Part shown: positions 25,301-37,733 of the stretch, piece after piece | Layout of the letters: the number at the start of each line of letters is the position of its first letter | Position numbering within the stretch: position 1 is the stretch's first letter | Assembly: GCF_905475465.1 (NCBI RefSeq) | Contig: NC_062246.1 | Location: 9,636,001 to 9,700,000 of the forward strand | Direction: 5' to 3' | From: Pieris napi | Lineage: Eukaryota > Arthropoda > Insecta > Lepidoptera > Pieridae | Length of the DNA: 64,000 nucleotides | The notes under the pieces: generated by a model | Database searches by the model: none | The model's input: only the letters and a program-made list of their open reading frames with translations | What the model was told of the DNA's origin: nothing | Made by a program: the position numbers and the translations under genes

Positions 25301-28300
25301 TATATAACTCCAGTACGAATTCGTCTCTTTGTATGCAAATTAACTCCAAAGCAAAATAGGAGAATTATCACTAAATAAATTCAAAACTCTCGTTAAACGT
25401 AAATTAATCAATAAAACTTTTTATAAATTTTTTTATAATTTCCTTGGGATTGGTTTGCTCCAGTTCAAACAATTTGTATGACTCAAAACTTGGCAATTAA
25501 AAAGAGTGGCGGAGAGTTTCTTTGCCTGCTCTACGCCCTTGACTTGCGAACTGGTAGTAAATGTAAATTTAGAATCAATTTAACATCTTTTCTGTTGACG
25601 TTCATAAGTGTACTTGGTTACCTATATGCATAAAGTTAGTTTGAGTTTGAAACTGTGTGATGATTTAATGTTAAATGTACAGTAACTCTTTACGAATCAT
25701 TTGTCCATAGTATTTTAGAATATGCCACTGTAATCTGGTCACCACATTTCAAAATTGACTATTTCGAGTTAGATACTCTAAACTCCGACGTGACTTCATT
25801 GATCTAGTTTATTTGAATGAAATATTTAACTTTAATACTCATACAGTCATACTCATCTTCTTACAAAATTTTACGTTCTTTGTAATCCTGGAGTTACTAA
25901 AACTAAAAGTCTGCTATACGTACCTACAACTCGCTTATCTGCTACTATTACTGCTCCTGTGAATAGGGTATCTTGCTCTTACAACTTGATTACTAACATT
26001 GATGAAAATATTGACATATTTTGCAACAATCTTCCTACTTATCGTAATTTGGTGTATTACGCTCTTAATGAGGTTTCATGGTAGAGCTTCTGCTTTAATC
26101 TCTCTAGCATATATTCTAATACAGTTATAATTAACCTACAATTCAATATTTCCAGACCCACCAAAGCGCACAGAGGCCGGCCAAGTCACAATATTTGGCT
26201 TGAAAATTGGTTCCGAAGGACGTTTGAATGTAACTGTGAGGGCTAATCCACCTCCCGAAGCTCAGTGGACCGTTGGAGAGTTGGTCTTAGCTGCTCCTCA
26301 AAAGAACGAAGACTCATCCATCACCGCCTTGGAACCCGTGCACTTGGTAAATCATATAGAACTTGTTTCTTTCAAATTTGTCCAGAATTCCCAATTTTTG
26401 TCAACAAGAAACTTTTTTTACAAATTACAGAAATAATATCTAATAATCATTTGAATATTTTCTACTAAAATTGTTTATACACAAAATAATAGCCCTGTGA
26501 AAGTACTAGGGTTACAGATAACTTCATAACTTTACAGTTTTAACTACATTATGTATCTAATTGACAGATATAATATATTTCATTTTAACATAATACATAA
26601 GTTTTCTACTACACACAATATCCGTATTACTTGGAAGGTTTGTTATAAATATAAAATATATAACTATTTTACAGGGTGGTGGGTACTACAACGTAACATT
26701 AGTACTGACAGCGGTGGCTAAAGAAGACGTCGATAGAACATACTACCTGAGAGTAAGCAATGATTTGGGAAGGGAGGAATTCGCCCTACGACTGAGTACC
26801 ATGGACGAACCTGCAGGTAATATAAAAAAAATTGAATTATGAAAAGATGTTAGAGGGCGATTAACTAACGTTTAGGCCAGTGCTTTCCAATTATGGCCCC
26901 ACAGGGCCAATTTGATTGTTAATGAAGGCTATTCGAAAATGTATGAAAATGTTTGAATTATTTTATTTCGTTAAAAATTTCCTAGTTTCTTCCTAAAACT
27001 ATCTACTTCTATAATTGAAGTTTTTTTTTATATATTAAGAAATATGTCTGTTACACATTGGCATAAGAATTTTAGAATTTGTTTGCCAGCTCTTCGGTCA
27101 CCTGTGATGTCGACAGTTTATGTTACCTTCATAAACTTGATATTAACTTATGAACGTAACACTAGCGGAGACCGAACTCAAAGAACTGGCAAGATTCTCT
27201 GACAGGTTTTTTTATTCAGAGTCCGCTGTTGGCTATTAAACTGTCGTTTCTTGTATCTCTAAGTGCATAAAATTCATTATTAATAACGCTAAAGACATAC
27301 GCTTATCGATTATACAAGTATACACAATTTTTAAAGTGAAAACTTCTTTAGCGGCGTTGTTCACTTTTTTTGGAATGGGTAAAAAATGATAAACTCGCGT
27401 CAGTACACGTGACCTGATCGAAAATTCGTAAGAAGGATGGAGAGTAGACAGCTGGCGCGGCGTATTTAATGTAATATAAATTGTCATGTTTGTGTATGAT
27501 AGCGAAATAAATAAATATTGTATTCTACCACATAAATGATAGTACTTTTATACTGATAATTAAAGCAATTCGTGCAAAATTATTCCCTAACTATTCCAAA
27601 ATATCAAAAATGCACAACGTTAATATTCAAGTTTTCACTTCTGTCGGCACTCTCGGAGTGCAACCCGTCGTTTTTTTACACACATAATATATTGATAATT
27701 TTTCCAACAGCGCGGAAAGAAATAACGTCATTACTTAGTTTCGATGTATATGGTAAGGAATTTAAAAATTGCATTTGAAATGCATGATATATGTAGATTA
27801 GTGGACGTGAAAGCGATATGTGCGATTATCTTCGCGTACTTTCCTTTGAACTATGTTCTTTAATGGTTTGTTGTGAGCAACGACTTCTATGTAGGACTTT
27901 TTTTATTATTTAATACAAAAAAATAAGTCTTAAAGTAGTGTTTCATTATAAATGTGGTTGTGCTTACGCGGTCATGGTAATAATGCTAAGCAAGATGTTG
28001 CATGATTTTTTTACAATTGCCGAACGCTATAAATGAGAAATGAACATAATTGTGTATTTTAAAAGTATTATTTTTGTATGTTTTTCAAATATGTGCGTGC
28101 AAGTTATTTTATTTATCTATTTATCGAGTACTATAATAAATGATAAGGAGAACGAAAGCTACACATTATAATAAACTAATTCCACTTCGTCTATTTTAAC
28201 TATAATTTCAAAAACTGCTGAACTGGACTTGAATTGTTTAATGAAAATGTAGTTCATGATTAGAAAAGTATTCGTTATTTAATAAGATTTTAACTATAAG

Positions 28301-31300
28301 AATCAAAATACTATATAATTAAACATTCATTTAAAAAATAAATACAACAGTTGCCAGTTATAAATAATTGTCTAATAAAATTCCTTTTGCGCTGGTTTAA
28401 TTAATATTTGTATGTTTTTAGGTGTCCAGCTAAGTCCTGGTGCAATTGCGGGAATCGTAGTGGCGATTTTGCTTCTCATTACACTGGTATCACTGACTGT
28501 GTTCGCCAAGGCTACTGACCGGTGGTGTTTCGCAGGTTAGTTTTAGTTTTTTTTATAAAAGCTCTACTTTCAAATGATACATTTAAAATAATGTTTAAGA
28601 AGTTACCTTATAGTAGTAACTCTAGTAGAATAAAAATATGGGATTGTATCAATTGAAAAATAGTTTAAATATTGCTGAGTGATAAAAAATCTTTGGCTGG
28701 GTTTTGATTGATCTTTTTTAATCAGTTCTTTAAGGGTAACATTCAGAGTCGAAACTTAGAGCTAAATATGATTGCCGTATGTGAAAATCTTATTGGTTTT
28801 GACATTTCAATTTTATACTTAGCGTTAAGTTTCTTCAATCTCAAATCTTACCCTAAAAACCGTTACTAAAATTTAAATTAGTACTTAGATTAAAATTCGC
28901 GCATTGCATTAAACAATTTTACAATAATAATTTAAGGTACATCGAGAACAGCTATACAAAATCATAAGGCAATATTTATTTCACAATTCATTAACTAAGA
29001 TTTGCATGATTCATAGTATGCCGTCTGCATGCTTTTTGACATAATACAAGTATTATTATATTTAATATAATTGGTCGTAATTTGATAAAATTTAAGGTTA
29101 TAATTCAGGTCTTTATATTATGTACTATGATATTTGCACGGATTCGACCACTGACAAAACAAGTGATAATACATCTGACACCACTTGACAACGATTTGAC
29201 ATAACTTAAAACATGGATTTTTACATGGACTTTACCGTTTTAAGAAATACATAAATGAACTTAATATATAATTAAAGGAAAAATTCTACGAAACACTTGG
29301 CGGTATGGTCGAAAGACTATATATCCTGCGCCATGGCCGAAAAAAAAAATGCTTTTTGACAGTTGTCAAGTCTTGTCGTTGGACAGAAATTACAGTTCAA
29401 TCGTGAAATTTTTTAAAGAGTATAGAATTAGCAACAAAATTAATTAGTGATTATTTTCTTAGAATTAATAGTTTTACAAATATGGTGCTCCAAGATTGCT
29501 TTTTATTAATATAAGCGTAGAGCGTAAATGGCAGTGTTTATTAATTAAATGTGGATACGTTTTAAGATTATCAGTTTCTATATTATGGCTGTCAGTTTAA
29601 AAATTAATATTTCTCTTAAACAAAATTATTGTCACTGTTTTTAAATTTTTATTTACCGTGACAGCGTAGTATAGAAAAACCTTTTATTATAAGAAATATT
29701 TTGCTGCATACCTACAGTAAGAGCGATCAAGAACGAATTGGCATGTCAGTATTAGCATGAATCTCTTTTGGTAGTTGGTACTAATTTTTCAAATCTCTCT
29801 AATGTAGCATGAAATTGCATGAACCATAGATTTTTGGATGAGTAGTTTAGTGGTTTCCTGTTACAAGATAATATAGTCTGTGGGTTTTTGAATATATTTA
29901 ATAAGGTGGTTGAGCTACGTTATGAAAAACAAAGTTAACCTTTTTTAATTAGTTATTAAATACTAAAATTGGTGGTGGATATTTACAAATGTATTCCTTA
30001 AATACGTATAACTTACACTACGACTTCTTCACAACTTTCAATCTAAAAGTAATTGTAACACTGGTTTACGTTTTCTACTAACGAAATATGCACATTTCAA
30101 ATTACTTTAAAGTCTTTACTGGGTGGCGTTTTAATTTGTTGGACTTTTTTTGTAAACACTTGGTTTACAAAGCCCTTATAACTAAAAAATACACAACTCT
30201 ACAATAATAAAAAATTCTGATTCAAGAGTAATAATTCCTTGTACTTATAGGTTACGGTATTTTGACTTCATTGTCGGGTGATTAATACTCTGCTAAATTA
30301 CGAAGGCAGTTTAATGCCTGCAAACATTCAGGGCTGTAAGGGCTTTCAGTCATGCATTTTTAGAATTTAAATAGTTTCATTCCTTGGTAGAAACAAGGTA
30401 GATATAGAAACAAGGGGACAGGGTTAACGTTCTTGATCGCTTATCTGTGTTGGTATGTGGCAGGGCGGTCTCACCGCACCGACATACCGGACGGGGCTGA
30501 TTCTGAGGCACCCCTCCCCCCACACGATGACATCAAGGGCTCGGAGAATCCAACCCACGAGCATGGAGACTTCATCAGTAACGGAGACACAAAACACCCA
30601 GAAAAGAAACCAGATACCGCGGTCTAAGCTTGTAAGTCGGAGCTGTCACTGTCACAATGACAGGACGTTTAGACGCCATGACACTTGTCATGTCTTCTGA
30701 ATTTACTATCTTAAAACTAGCTTTGACGTTTTGTCAACTTTACAGTAGCATTCATAAATATACAGACTTGTATCCCAGTAGATTTACCTCTTATAAAACG
30801 TTAAAACATCTATAATAGGTAGGCAACCTATAGCCTCAGAATATAACATTTTAGATGTTCTTTTGTTTATATAAATTTATTGATACTGATAAACATTGAT
30901 AAAATATACGAGTCTTGGTCAAATAATCAATTCATTTATGTATCAATCCAGCACCTACTTCATAAAATGTGCCAAAAAATATTGTACCACAACGGACAAA
31001 AATTTTGTTTGATATGCTAATAATGACTTGGCTATTGTATTGTGACAAGCCATAGGGGCTGATCTATGCCATGATAATCAATGTCAAATCTCATATTATT
31101 GTAATATTAAAACGTCATGACAATTGACTATATAGTAGATAAAACATGTATAGTTATCGAAATTATTATCTTAAAGTTAATTTTATTGACATTTTAGATG
31201 TATGTTAAATCTCTTGAATTATATAAACAATTAAATAAAGATTTAAAATAATATTAACTAAATATTTTAACCAATACATTGTGAATCATTTAAGGTTGAA

Positions 31301-34300
31301 TGTTAAATATGACAGGACAGTAATTATTTTAACTTTAATCTTTTCTAGAGAGTCTTTAATCTTAATGTTTCAATCTTTTCGTATCTTTTAGTGTATTTTA
31401 CGATTTTTATATTACCTAGATATAATGCCGAGAACTTTCTAGACCCGGTGGTTAACACTATGGAAATATCCCAACTCATTCTTTGTAAATAACACCAGCC
31501 CACCGCTCTTGGGTCTTATAAGCTAATTACACTATAATTGAAAATGTGATAACTACGAATATCATATTTGAAGAGTGGATTTTTACTTTTAATTGCTCAG
31601 TGACATAAATTAAAATAAAACATAGGTAATAAGATATTGGATGATGTGTTTTCCTATACAATACAATGACATTTCAATACCATGCTTTTTACTTTGAATA
31701 TTTCATACATACATAGTTTGTCTTTAAATCTCAACTTTGTAGTATTTTCAGAAGAATGACGGTAGTTCCAAAACGTGACTAACAACTTTTCACTTTGACA
31801 GTACCTACACAACAATTTTTTTTAGTTTGAGTTAAACCTAAGTTGTAATAATGTTAATGCTTGATGTTTGCATAAAATACAAAACGTAAGGAAAACACTT
31901 GTTCGATGTCGACCTAATAATTATATGGTAAACTTTTTTTTTTTTTCAATGTTAAAAAACCTAACGGAGCGTAACGATGATATCTTGAATGTCTTACTAT
32001 TGAATACATCAAAAACCTAACAAACACAATTTTAAATATTCCTTTAAAAATACAATACATGATAGAAAAATGTCCTCGTTTAAATAAATATCACCTACGT
32101 AGCCAGCGCGTGTCAATAGTCAACAAATTCATTTCATTCGCACTGGTGTGTTTGCTTACGTTGCACTGTTCAAAGCTTAGCCCACAAATATTATTAAATT
32201 AAACAATATCCTTTGGTTACAGGGTAACCTGGGCAGACATCGTATTTCGAAAAATAAATTGCTGAATCTCCGCATTTTTAACACTGGCAACACTGTAGGA
32301 ATTCATATTGCATATATTTTCATGTTATAAATTAAAAAAAAAAAATTAAGACGTTCTTTTTAAAAAATCGTGACACCCGTCACTACGTTTTGTGTGCACT
32401 TAAAATAAAACGGCGTTTATAATATAATAAATAAAGTATTTATTACTAAGTACACGCTAAATTATGAAATAGTAGATGTAAATTAGTATTGACCTCGAAT
32501 TTATTTGAATATGAACGAATTTAAATTTCAAATGCATGACATCAAATATAAGAAATACGTAATTGCCAGGTGTTTTTCTATAATTTGTACTAAATTGATT
32601 TTTATGTCTTTTAAAATGTGTGTTTGTTAGTTTTTCTATGTATACCTACTAATATGAATGTAATTACAAGGCCTATGTTTTAATTTTCTATATTCATGTG
32701 CTATAAGCCTTTTCATTTTAGATGATTTGTCCTTATCTATTTCTTTAATTCGTTTAAAACTTGACAAAAAATTAGTACGTGGCGGTTTATAGTACGTTTG
32801 GAATAAGTGATCTTTAGCCTAAAATCTTTGCACCTTGTGATCAATGTAATATCAACGATCATTTTAATATTTGTTGTTATTTGTCAAAGCGTTATCTATG
32901 AATTTTGACAAGTGCAAGGCCATGCGATATTTGAAATATAGGCTTTGTAAATTATGATTATAGAACGTATGACGAATCTCATTGATGTTGTGAATTCAAC
33001 GAACTATAGTTTATTATAGATTTTATAATTCATGATTAAAATATTAAATTTTGTATAGCGAATCAACTAAATAAAACGGGACTAAACCAAAACTATCTTG
33101 TGATAGTAAATAACGTTGATTATAGGTAAAAAATGACTATTGCCTCATTATTTTACATTTGGCAGCTAAAGACAGTATCTTTATGGACTTTTATATGAAT
33201 TACCTAGTAAGTTTGTGATTCGCGCCGCACGTCTTGCGCAAAGCAAGACTTTGACAGGCATACAAAATATTTTGTTGATAAATCATGTTGTATACCGTGT
33301 ATTTACGTATTACAGTTAAGTCCATTATTATAAGTTCACCGACCGTACATTAGAAAAATATATATTTTTAGCTATGTAGAAGGTTTCACTTTATATACAT
33401 ATTAACAAAAACTTGGGAACGAATTTAAATACAATCATTTTGAAACGCATCTGACTGCTAGATACTACGGCGAGTTTTTGACAGATTGTTTACTTATTAA
33501 ATATTTTAAAATTCTTCCCCTTTTGCATTGTAATCCCAACCTTATAGTTAATATATCACTATCATTATATATTGAGTAATATTGTGCGGTCGGTATTGTG
33601 TTCGTTCCAATATTATTTTATATTTTGTATATATTATGTAATAGTATTAAAATAAGCCTACTTAAATTAATTTTAAGGTTAGCTTTTTTGTATTTTTGAA
33701 TTATTTGACCGATTTTACAATTTTTACAGCTGCTCAGCAAAATGGCATAAAGACTAGACTAAACAAATTAGTAGCTCAATAAATTCCCCTCGACATGTGT
33801 TCTTAATGTTATATTCTAAAGTTATTTGAACAGTAGGTGGTAATTGCGACCTTAAATTGTCTTAAATATTTGACGTGCAATCTTGCCGAAAAGCTCTGAA
33901 AATCATAATACTATCATATTTTAACAGCAATAAGACAGAGATAGACGTATCATCACTCTCTTTCTTGACTTGAATAGTAACCTAAGTGGCTCAGTCTTTT
34001 CTCTATGCTGTGTTCTCATTGACATTGTAAAGTCGCGTACTTAAGTTTTGTAAAGATCGATACTTATTAAATTAAGTCACCGTTGTAAGTTTATAACACG
34101 TTTACAAAAGCACTGCCATTTTACAAAACCAAAAATGTAATAATTCCAGTACTGCCATACGAACATCACATTTTGCAATTTTAAATGTTTTTATAAAATA
34201 AATTTCTAAATCAATTTTAATGAATTAACGTGTATAGAACAGTATGTTATCAATTAAAGTATTTATTAAATAAGAATAGATTGTTTTATTTCAACATTTC

Positions 34301-36097
34301 AAGTATTATAAAATTGGCTTGTCGAATCACCGCGAAAAACAAACTTGACACAGATGTTGTAAAGAAAATTTTATTGTTGATATTAAGTATATTATTATTT
34401 CATAATATTTCAATGAAAAACTAGAATCTGTATATTGGTCAAGGAATTTGTTAAATTAATCACGATTAAAATATAAATGATTTTTATAGATCAAGAAAAT
34501 CGCGATCAGGGAAAGAGCTCAGGAGAATCGTAAGTACATTGTTTTAACATAAGCTAATTATATGTTTTGGGGGTACTTACTTATATAAAAATATTGTCAT
34601 AATACCTTTAATTAACTACGAAAAAGATAGTGAAAATGCTACCGAATGAATATGCTAATAATAAAAAATAATTTCCTTTGGTTCATTTTTTCAATTTTTT
34701 CTTTTGAAATTGGTTCTGTCGTGAACACGTGGGTAAGATTCAGATTCGCAGCTTAGTGCTAAGTATGACTATTTTTTTAATCCAATAAATTTTTGACATT
34801 CGGGTGTTACAGCACTATCTATGTTCGACTCCGAATATTACCCTATGTTTACATAAAATACACATAAGCGAACTACATAACTCACTTACCCATTAGTGCG
34901 GAAATACTTTTGTAGTGGGTATATTTATTTCGCTTTGTATATAGCTGATTTTGTTATAAGGATGGCGGCTGGTGATGTGCTTTTACATGCTGCGAACCCG
35001 TTACCCTCCAAAAAGTAGGTAATCTACAATTCCACACGTGCATGGCATAACGAATGATAAATACCTGCTTAATACTTACCATTAATCAATTCTTACCTTT
35101 TAGTTATTGTTTACTAATAATATCAGTTTTCTAACACATTTTTTTTTGCTATCTCAATATAGTTCAGTGCCATCATATTTGGCGTAAAAATATCAGGGTC
35201 AACTTCTGAACAGCATTCCACTCAAGATGCTATTAAAGATTCTCTTCCAAATATAACTACTGCTGTGCCTAACTCTACAATGAATTTTACAGAATTTTCG
35301 ACAGTTGACAACTCAAACAGTAAAGAACGTATAACCCTTTTCTTATTATCAAAGTGTTAGAAGTCTCAATATAATCGTAATTTGCATTGTATTAGCAATT
35401 TTAATATTGTACGAATCTTCATTCAAATTGTTCACTATTACTTTGATAGTCTGTAATTTGCAATAGCGAGTGTGATTCCGAAAATGTTTGTAGGTTGCAA
35501 CATCCGCGATTCGGAAATTAAGATATTTATATCGGAATTGCATACAAAAACTGTGTTGGAAGTTACAGACCCGCCGCTTACACCATAATAGCAATTTTAA
35601 AGGCTCTGTTTCCTTAGCTTTTGCTTATAACATTTTGCATCAAATCGAAACTCGAACATTTTGAAAGGTTGTTCATTTTCGCACACCTCAAGGAACTTGT
35701 TACTCTGTAACCATCATGTAATAAATACATAATATGCTTTGTGCCAGTAGCGACACAGAGAGTGCAGTTGGCAGGCAGAAATCTCGGCTGAGTCAACTAA
35801 GTGCCAGAGTAAGGGCAGTTTTACCGAAAGGAAGGGACCGTGTTCAAGCAACTGGTAACACTGAAGTTGAGCCTGAGGTAACACTTTTTTTGCTTTGCAT
35901 ACTGAGACAAGACCAATATTTTTTTTTACATTAAATTAAAAATCTTCCAGAACGTAGCAGACGAGAAGAAGGGTGTAGTCTACGCTGAACTAGCACTTGG
36001 CGATCAGAACGCTGAAAAGCCGCCGCCACCATCCACAGAGTACGCAGAGATTGTCTACACCGACCAGCCGCCACAGATTAAAGAAAATAAAGAATAA
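19390..36097 (+). CDS. Fas3: Fasciclin-3 (Ig-superfamily homophilic cell adhesion protein), 5' partial, 11 exons with alternative tails
   Basis: Coding exons are 19390-19486, 20377-20458, 22052-22175, 22842-22964, 25020-25211, 26156-26346, 26675-26816 and 28422-28535. They are followed by either 30464-30627 or 34490-34529, 35751-35877 and 35951-36097. All junctions are GT..AG and keep phase. About 409 or 459 residues are visible. Ig1 covers about residues 5-102 (VLCK ... ISC), Ig2 about 103-205 (AQC ... LVCRAEHEA), and a cysteine-poor Ig3 about 208-312. A membrane span lies at about 325-346, followed by FAKATDRWCF, which closely matches insect Fasciclin III. N-glycosylation sites include NIS, NIT and two NVT. 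In Drosophila this protein mediates homophilic adhesion at septate junctions and in motor-axon targeting. The signal-peptide exon was not found; the first exon starts in phase 1, so it must lie upstream. Confidence 0.93.
19585..19805 (+). mobile_element. Non-autonomous Helitron in a Fas3 intron
   Basis: It begins A|TCTTTATATATATAAT and ends CTAG|T, with GTCTGTCGGGTCC before the end. It carries the GACCGATTTTGATGAAATT and 'gatggcgctgcag' stretches typical of lepidopteran Helitrons. It lies just downstream of the 19486 splice donor. Confidence 0.75.
19855..20165 (-). repeat. Repeat pair member (copy 2)
   Basis: It matches 17530-17760 over most of its length (GTAGACGCTTTGTTAAAAGAG; CTTTTCTCCTTCCGCATC; TTCCTCTTTATGTAAATTAAA). 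The small open frame of copy 1 is interrupted here. Nature unknown. Confidence 0.45.
21125..21470 (-). mobile_element. SINE copy interrupted by a MITE
   Basis: 21125-21260 matches the SINE 3' half on the minus strand (CCAGTGGCGCTACGAAG ... GTCTAAGGCATGTCGG-like). After the MITE at 21271-21431, a GCGCCGAAGCC-CTAGTGG stretch resembles the SINE head. The middle is poorly conserved. Confidence 0.45.
21271..21431. mobile_element. Palindromic MITE (copy 2 of 2)
   Basis: Ends GGCCGATTTACATTATC and its complement; arms nearly identical to those of 2240-2403, with the central part inverted relative to copy 1. Flanks do not give a clean TTA duplication. Confidence 0.75.
21523..21797 (+). mobile_element. 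tRNA-derived SINE, full copy
   Basis: Head TTGGCCTAGTGGCTTCAGCG with box B-like GGTTCGATCCCC, body, and end GTTGTAGCGCCACTGATTTATT. Flanks show an imperfect duplication (ATATATGAGCA before, ATATAATGAGCA after). Confidence 0.75.
23428..24523. mobile_element. Fold-back (long inverted repeat) element in Fas3 intron, TA-flanked
   Basis: The ends are AGATCCCGATATACAACGAC at 23428 and its complement ending at 24523, each bordered by TA. The arms continue inward for about 150 bp or more (left arm resumes at 24009 after a nested insertion), including a shared GGGTTGCCTAGCAAATTTC segment. It is non-coding. The TA duplication suggests a Tc1/mariner-type origin, but the class is not certain. Confidence 0.75.
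23469..24005. mobile_element. Harbinger-like MITE nested in the fold-back element
   Basis: It has 25-bp perfect terminal inverted repeats starting GGGTATGTTCCGATATAC, and TTA on both sides (23466-23468 and 24006-24008). The other arm of the host fold-back element (24477-24491, complement) preserves the empty site GCTTATTTAATGAAA, which confirms the boundaries and the TTA duplication. Confidence 0.85.
24535..24662 (-). mobile_element. Helitron-type 5' end fragment
   Basis: On the minus strand it begins TCTAATATATAAAATTCTCG and continues TGTCACAATGTTCGTTC and CTCCGAAACGGCTTGACC, the usual opening of a very common lepidopteran Helitron group. It lies directly after the fold-back element. No 3' end is seen. 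Confidence 0.45.
25300..25650 (+). repeat. LINE-like repeat tail in Fas3 intron
   Basis: It shares long stretches with the inverted copy at 52005-52330 (ACTAAATAAATTCAAAACTCTCG; TAAACGTAAATTAATCA; GACGTTCATAAGTGTAC). No coding frame. Confidence 0.55.
25860..26090 (+). mobile_element. Likely LINE ORF C-terminal relic
   Basis: A frame reading GVTKTKSLLYVPTTRL ... APVNRVSCSYN ... ALNEVSW then stop resembles the C-terminal ends of jockey/CR1-type proteins (arginine/threonine-rich 'R-T' segment followed by a W-N-like region). It lies wholly in the intron before the exon at 26156. Confidence 0.4.
27333..27661. mobile_element. Family A element, short deletion copy
   Basis: Left end AAAGTGAAAACTTC then TTTAGCGGCG; right end GTTTTCACTTC then TGTCGGCACTCTCGGAGTG. 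It shares the 3' interior (GATAGCGAAATAAATAAATATTG ... TAGTACTTTTATACT) with 9961-10530, but lacks the segment carrying the MEIEQ exon. Confidence 0.6.
28536..30463 (+). other. Fas3 intron
   Basis: Apart from the small MITE at 28733, I see no further feature. The sequence is AT-rich with scattered TTGACA-like words. Confidence 0.6.
28733..28854. mobile_element. Small TIR MITE (GGGTAA..ATTC family), copy 1
   Basis: Left GGGTAACATTCAGAGTCGAA and the right end read as its imperfect complement, ending TTACCCT. TTAA precedes the left end. A relative is at 34731-34843. Confidence 0.5.
30464..30627 (+). CDS. Fas3: Fas3 alternative terminal exon, short cytoplasmic tail
   Basis: The acceptor after GTGGCAG joins the membrane-span exon (ending 28535, phase 1) in frame and gives 54 residues starting GRSHRTDIPDG and ending EKKPDTAV before a TAA stop. 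The tail is polar and acidic, with no tyrosine and no signalling motif I recognise. A plausible poly(A) signal AATAAA is at 31234. Because this exon carries its own stop, it and the exons at 34490-36097 must be alternatives. Confidence 0.85.
30628..34489 (+). other. 3' UTR of the short Fas3 isoform / intron of the long isoform
   Basis: Non-coding AT-rich sequence. I see no mobile element with clear boundaries and no open frame that looks coding. Confidence 0.55.
31234..31239 (+). terminator. Fas3: Candidate poly(A) signal, Fas3 short isoform
   Basis: AATAAA about 600 bases after the stop at 30627. Other weaker candidates exist in this AT-rich stretch. Confidence 0.4.
34490..36097 (+). CDS. 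Fas3: Fas3 alternative terminal exons, long tail with two tyrosine motifs
   Basis: Exons 34490-34529, 35751-35877 and 35951-36097 also accept the phase-1 membrane-span exon. They code for about 104 residues containing the basic stretch GRQKSRLSQLSARVRAVLPK, and then two tyrosine motifs, VVYAEL and TEYAEIVY, near the C terminus (KENKE, then TAA). The tyrosine motifs resemble ITIM-like or SH2/phosphatase docking sites; that function is inferred only from the motif. The acceptor at 35748/35751 is a tandem CAG-TAG, so one serine may be optional. Confidence 0.85.
34731..34843. mobile_element. Small TIR MITE (GGGTAA..ATTC family), copy 2
   Basis: Left GGGTAAGATTCAGATTCG and right CGACTCCGAATATTACCC form imperfect inverted repeats like those of 28733-28854. 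It lies in the intron between the first two long-tail exons. Confidence 0.5.
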
Positions 36098-36378
36098 AGT
36101 ATCTATCGTTCATAGATATGATAAGAAAATATTTGTCAGTTTTAAATATGTACACAAAACCCAGCTCAGGTCACGCACTGCTAGGACGAGTATTGATTGA
36201 CACGCACACAACTTAACGTAATCAAAGTACAGTTTAGCGTGACGTGACGCTATTTGCATTTATCTTATAAAATTGTTCCATTTCAAAATATCGTAGCAGA
36301 TGGTTAAGGAAACCAGAATACTATTTGTACATTTTCTCACTTGTGCACGAATTTTAACACAATATTGCTATGGTAAAA

Positions 36379-36384
36379 AATAAA
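36379..36384 (+). terminator. Fas3: Candidate poly(A) signal, Fas3 long isoform
   Basis: AATAAA 282 bases after the stop at 36097; another AATAAA is at 36481. Confidence 0.45.
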
Positions 36385-37733
36385 TTCGGTACTTTAGTCT
36401 TACACTTTTTCTCGATTTTATTGAATTATTATGTATGGTATGTTCGTAGGCTATTATTTATATTTTTCCCCTTTATATTAAATAAAAATCAAATGACGAA
36501 TAAACTTAATTTTATATACATTTAGAAAATCAAATATTTTATAAAAAAAATATTCTTTTTTTACATTAAGAAAATTATGTATATTTTTAAATAAAGGCAC
36601 ACCAACAAAAGGACCTATGTGCAAAAATTAATATTAAAGACAATTAGACCACCGGGTTATATAATTTGCAAGAATATTAGTTTATAAAAAATATTATTAA
36701 TGGATCCTATATGAAATAATTATATTAGTTTTACGTTTAAGACTAAGAATGTATTTACATTAAAATGAAGCGAAACGTAATCGAGGTTATATACGGTTGA
36801 TATTTAAATATATTCAATATCATATTGTTTTCAATTTTAAATACATAATTATATTAATTAACATATTTTTGTACAATAGTTAAGAAATTATTCGCTTCCT
36901 TTTAGTGGGAAACGCGCCTAATATGTAATCTCATTTTAAAAAATTACCACTATGTTTAAGTATACATTACATAAGTTAAGAGACGAGGTAGAAATCCAGT
37001 TAATATTATAATTTTGACAAATTATAAAATATTATCAGATTTAATATTAAGATTTTTATAGTTATTATTCTTTTTTTAAATAAGGATTCCTGTTTGATGA
37101 TCTGTTCCCTAATTTTTTTACCTTCGCTCGATTTGTCAGTTGTCACTAAAAGTCAGTTCAAATTTACAAATGTCATCGGTATAATTAAAAATGAACACTA
37201 CGCTATCTACATTACTTATCTATCCTTACTATTCACTATGATTTAGTAACAATTTTAAATCATCAAAAGCGGTAAAGACTTATGACTCACTGATTAATTT
37301 ACTTAATTTGCTTTATTTCTTCTATTAGGCACTATAGTTTCAAATTTATATTAATTTGGTCTGATGTGTAGCGGTGTTTTAAGAATCACATGTACAAAAT
37401 ATTAATTTTTAGTGCACAAACCGTCCCAATATTATAAGTTTAGTTATAATTGCTTAATCGGTGCTGTAAGGTAGCCGTGCAATTTTTAAGTATCGCATCG
37501 CTAGTATTTTAAATATTTTTCTATGGTAATTTATTTTAATTTTAAAATCGATTAATAAAATCAAATCTTCCACTTCAAAAGCCGAACACCCACACAGGCC
37601 CAGAAGAATGAGCCTTAATAGTTTCGCCAATTTAACTACTAGTTCGTTTCTTGTCAATTGTCAGAGTAAACATATGACAGAAGGCGACGAATGTTTAATT
37701 CTGACAGAATTACATTGGTTTATGAAATGGTCG

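Noticed and set aside
35160..35360. Possible extra Fas3 tail exon after TCAATATAG at 35162
   Set aside because: In the required phase it meets a TAA after eight codons, and the next exon at 35751 already joins the donor at 34529 in frame with a Fas3-like tail.
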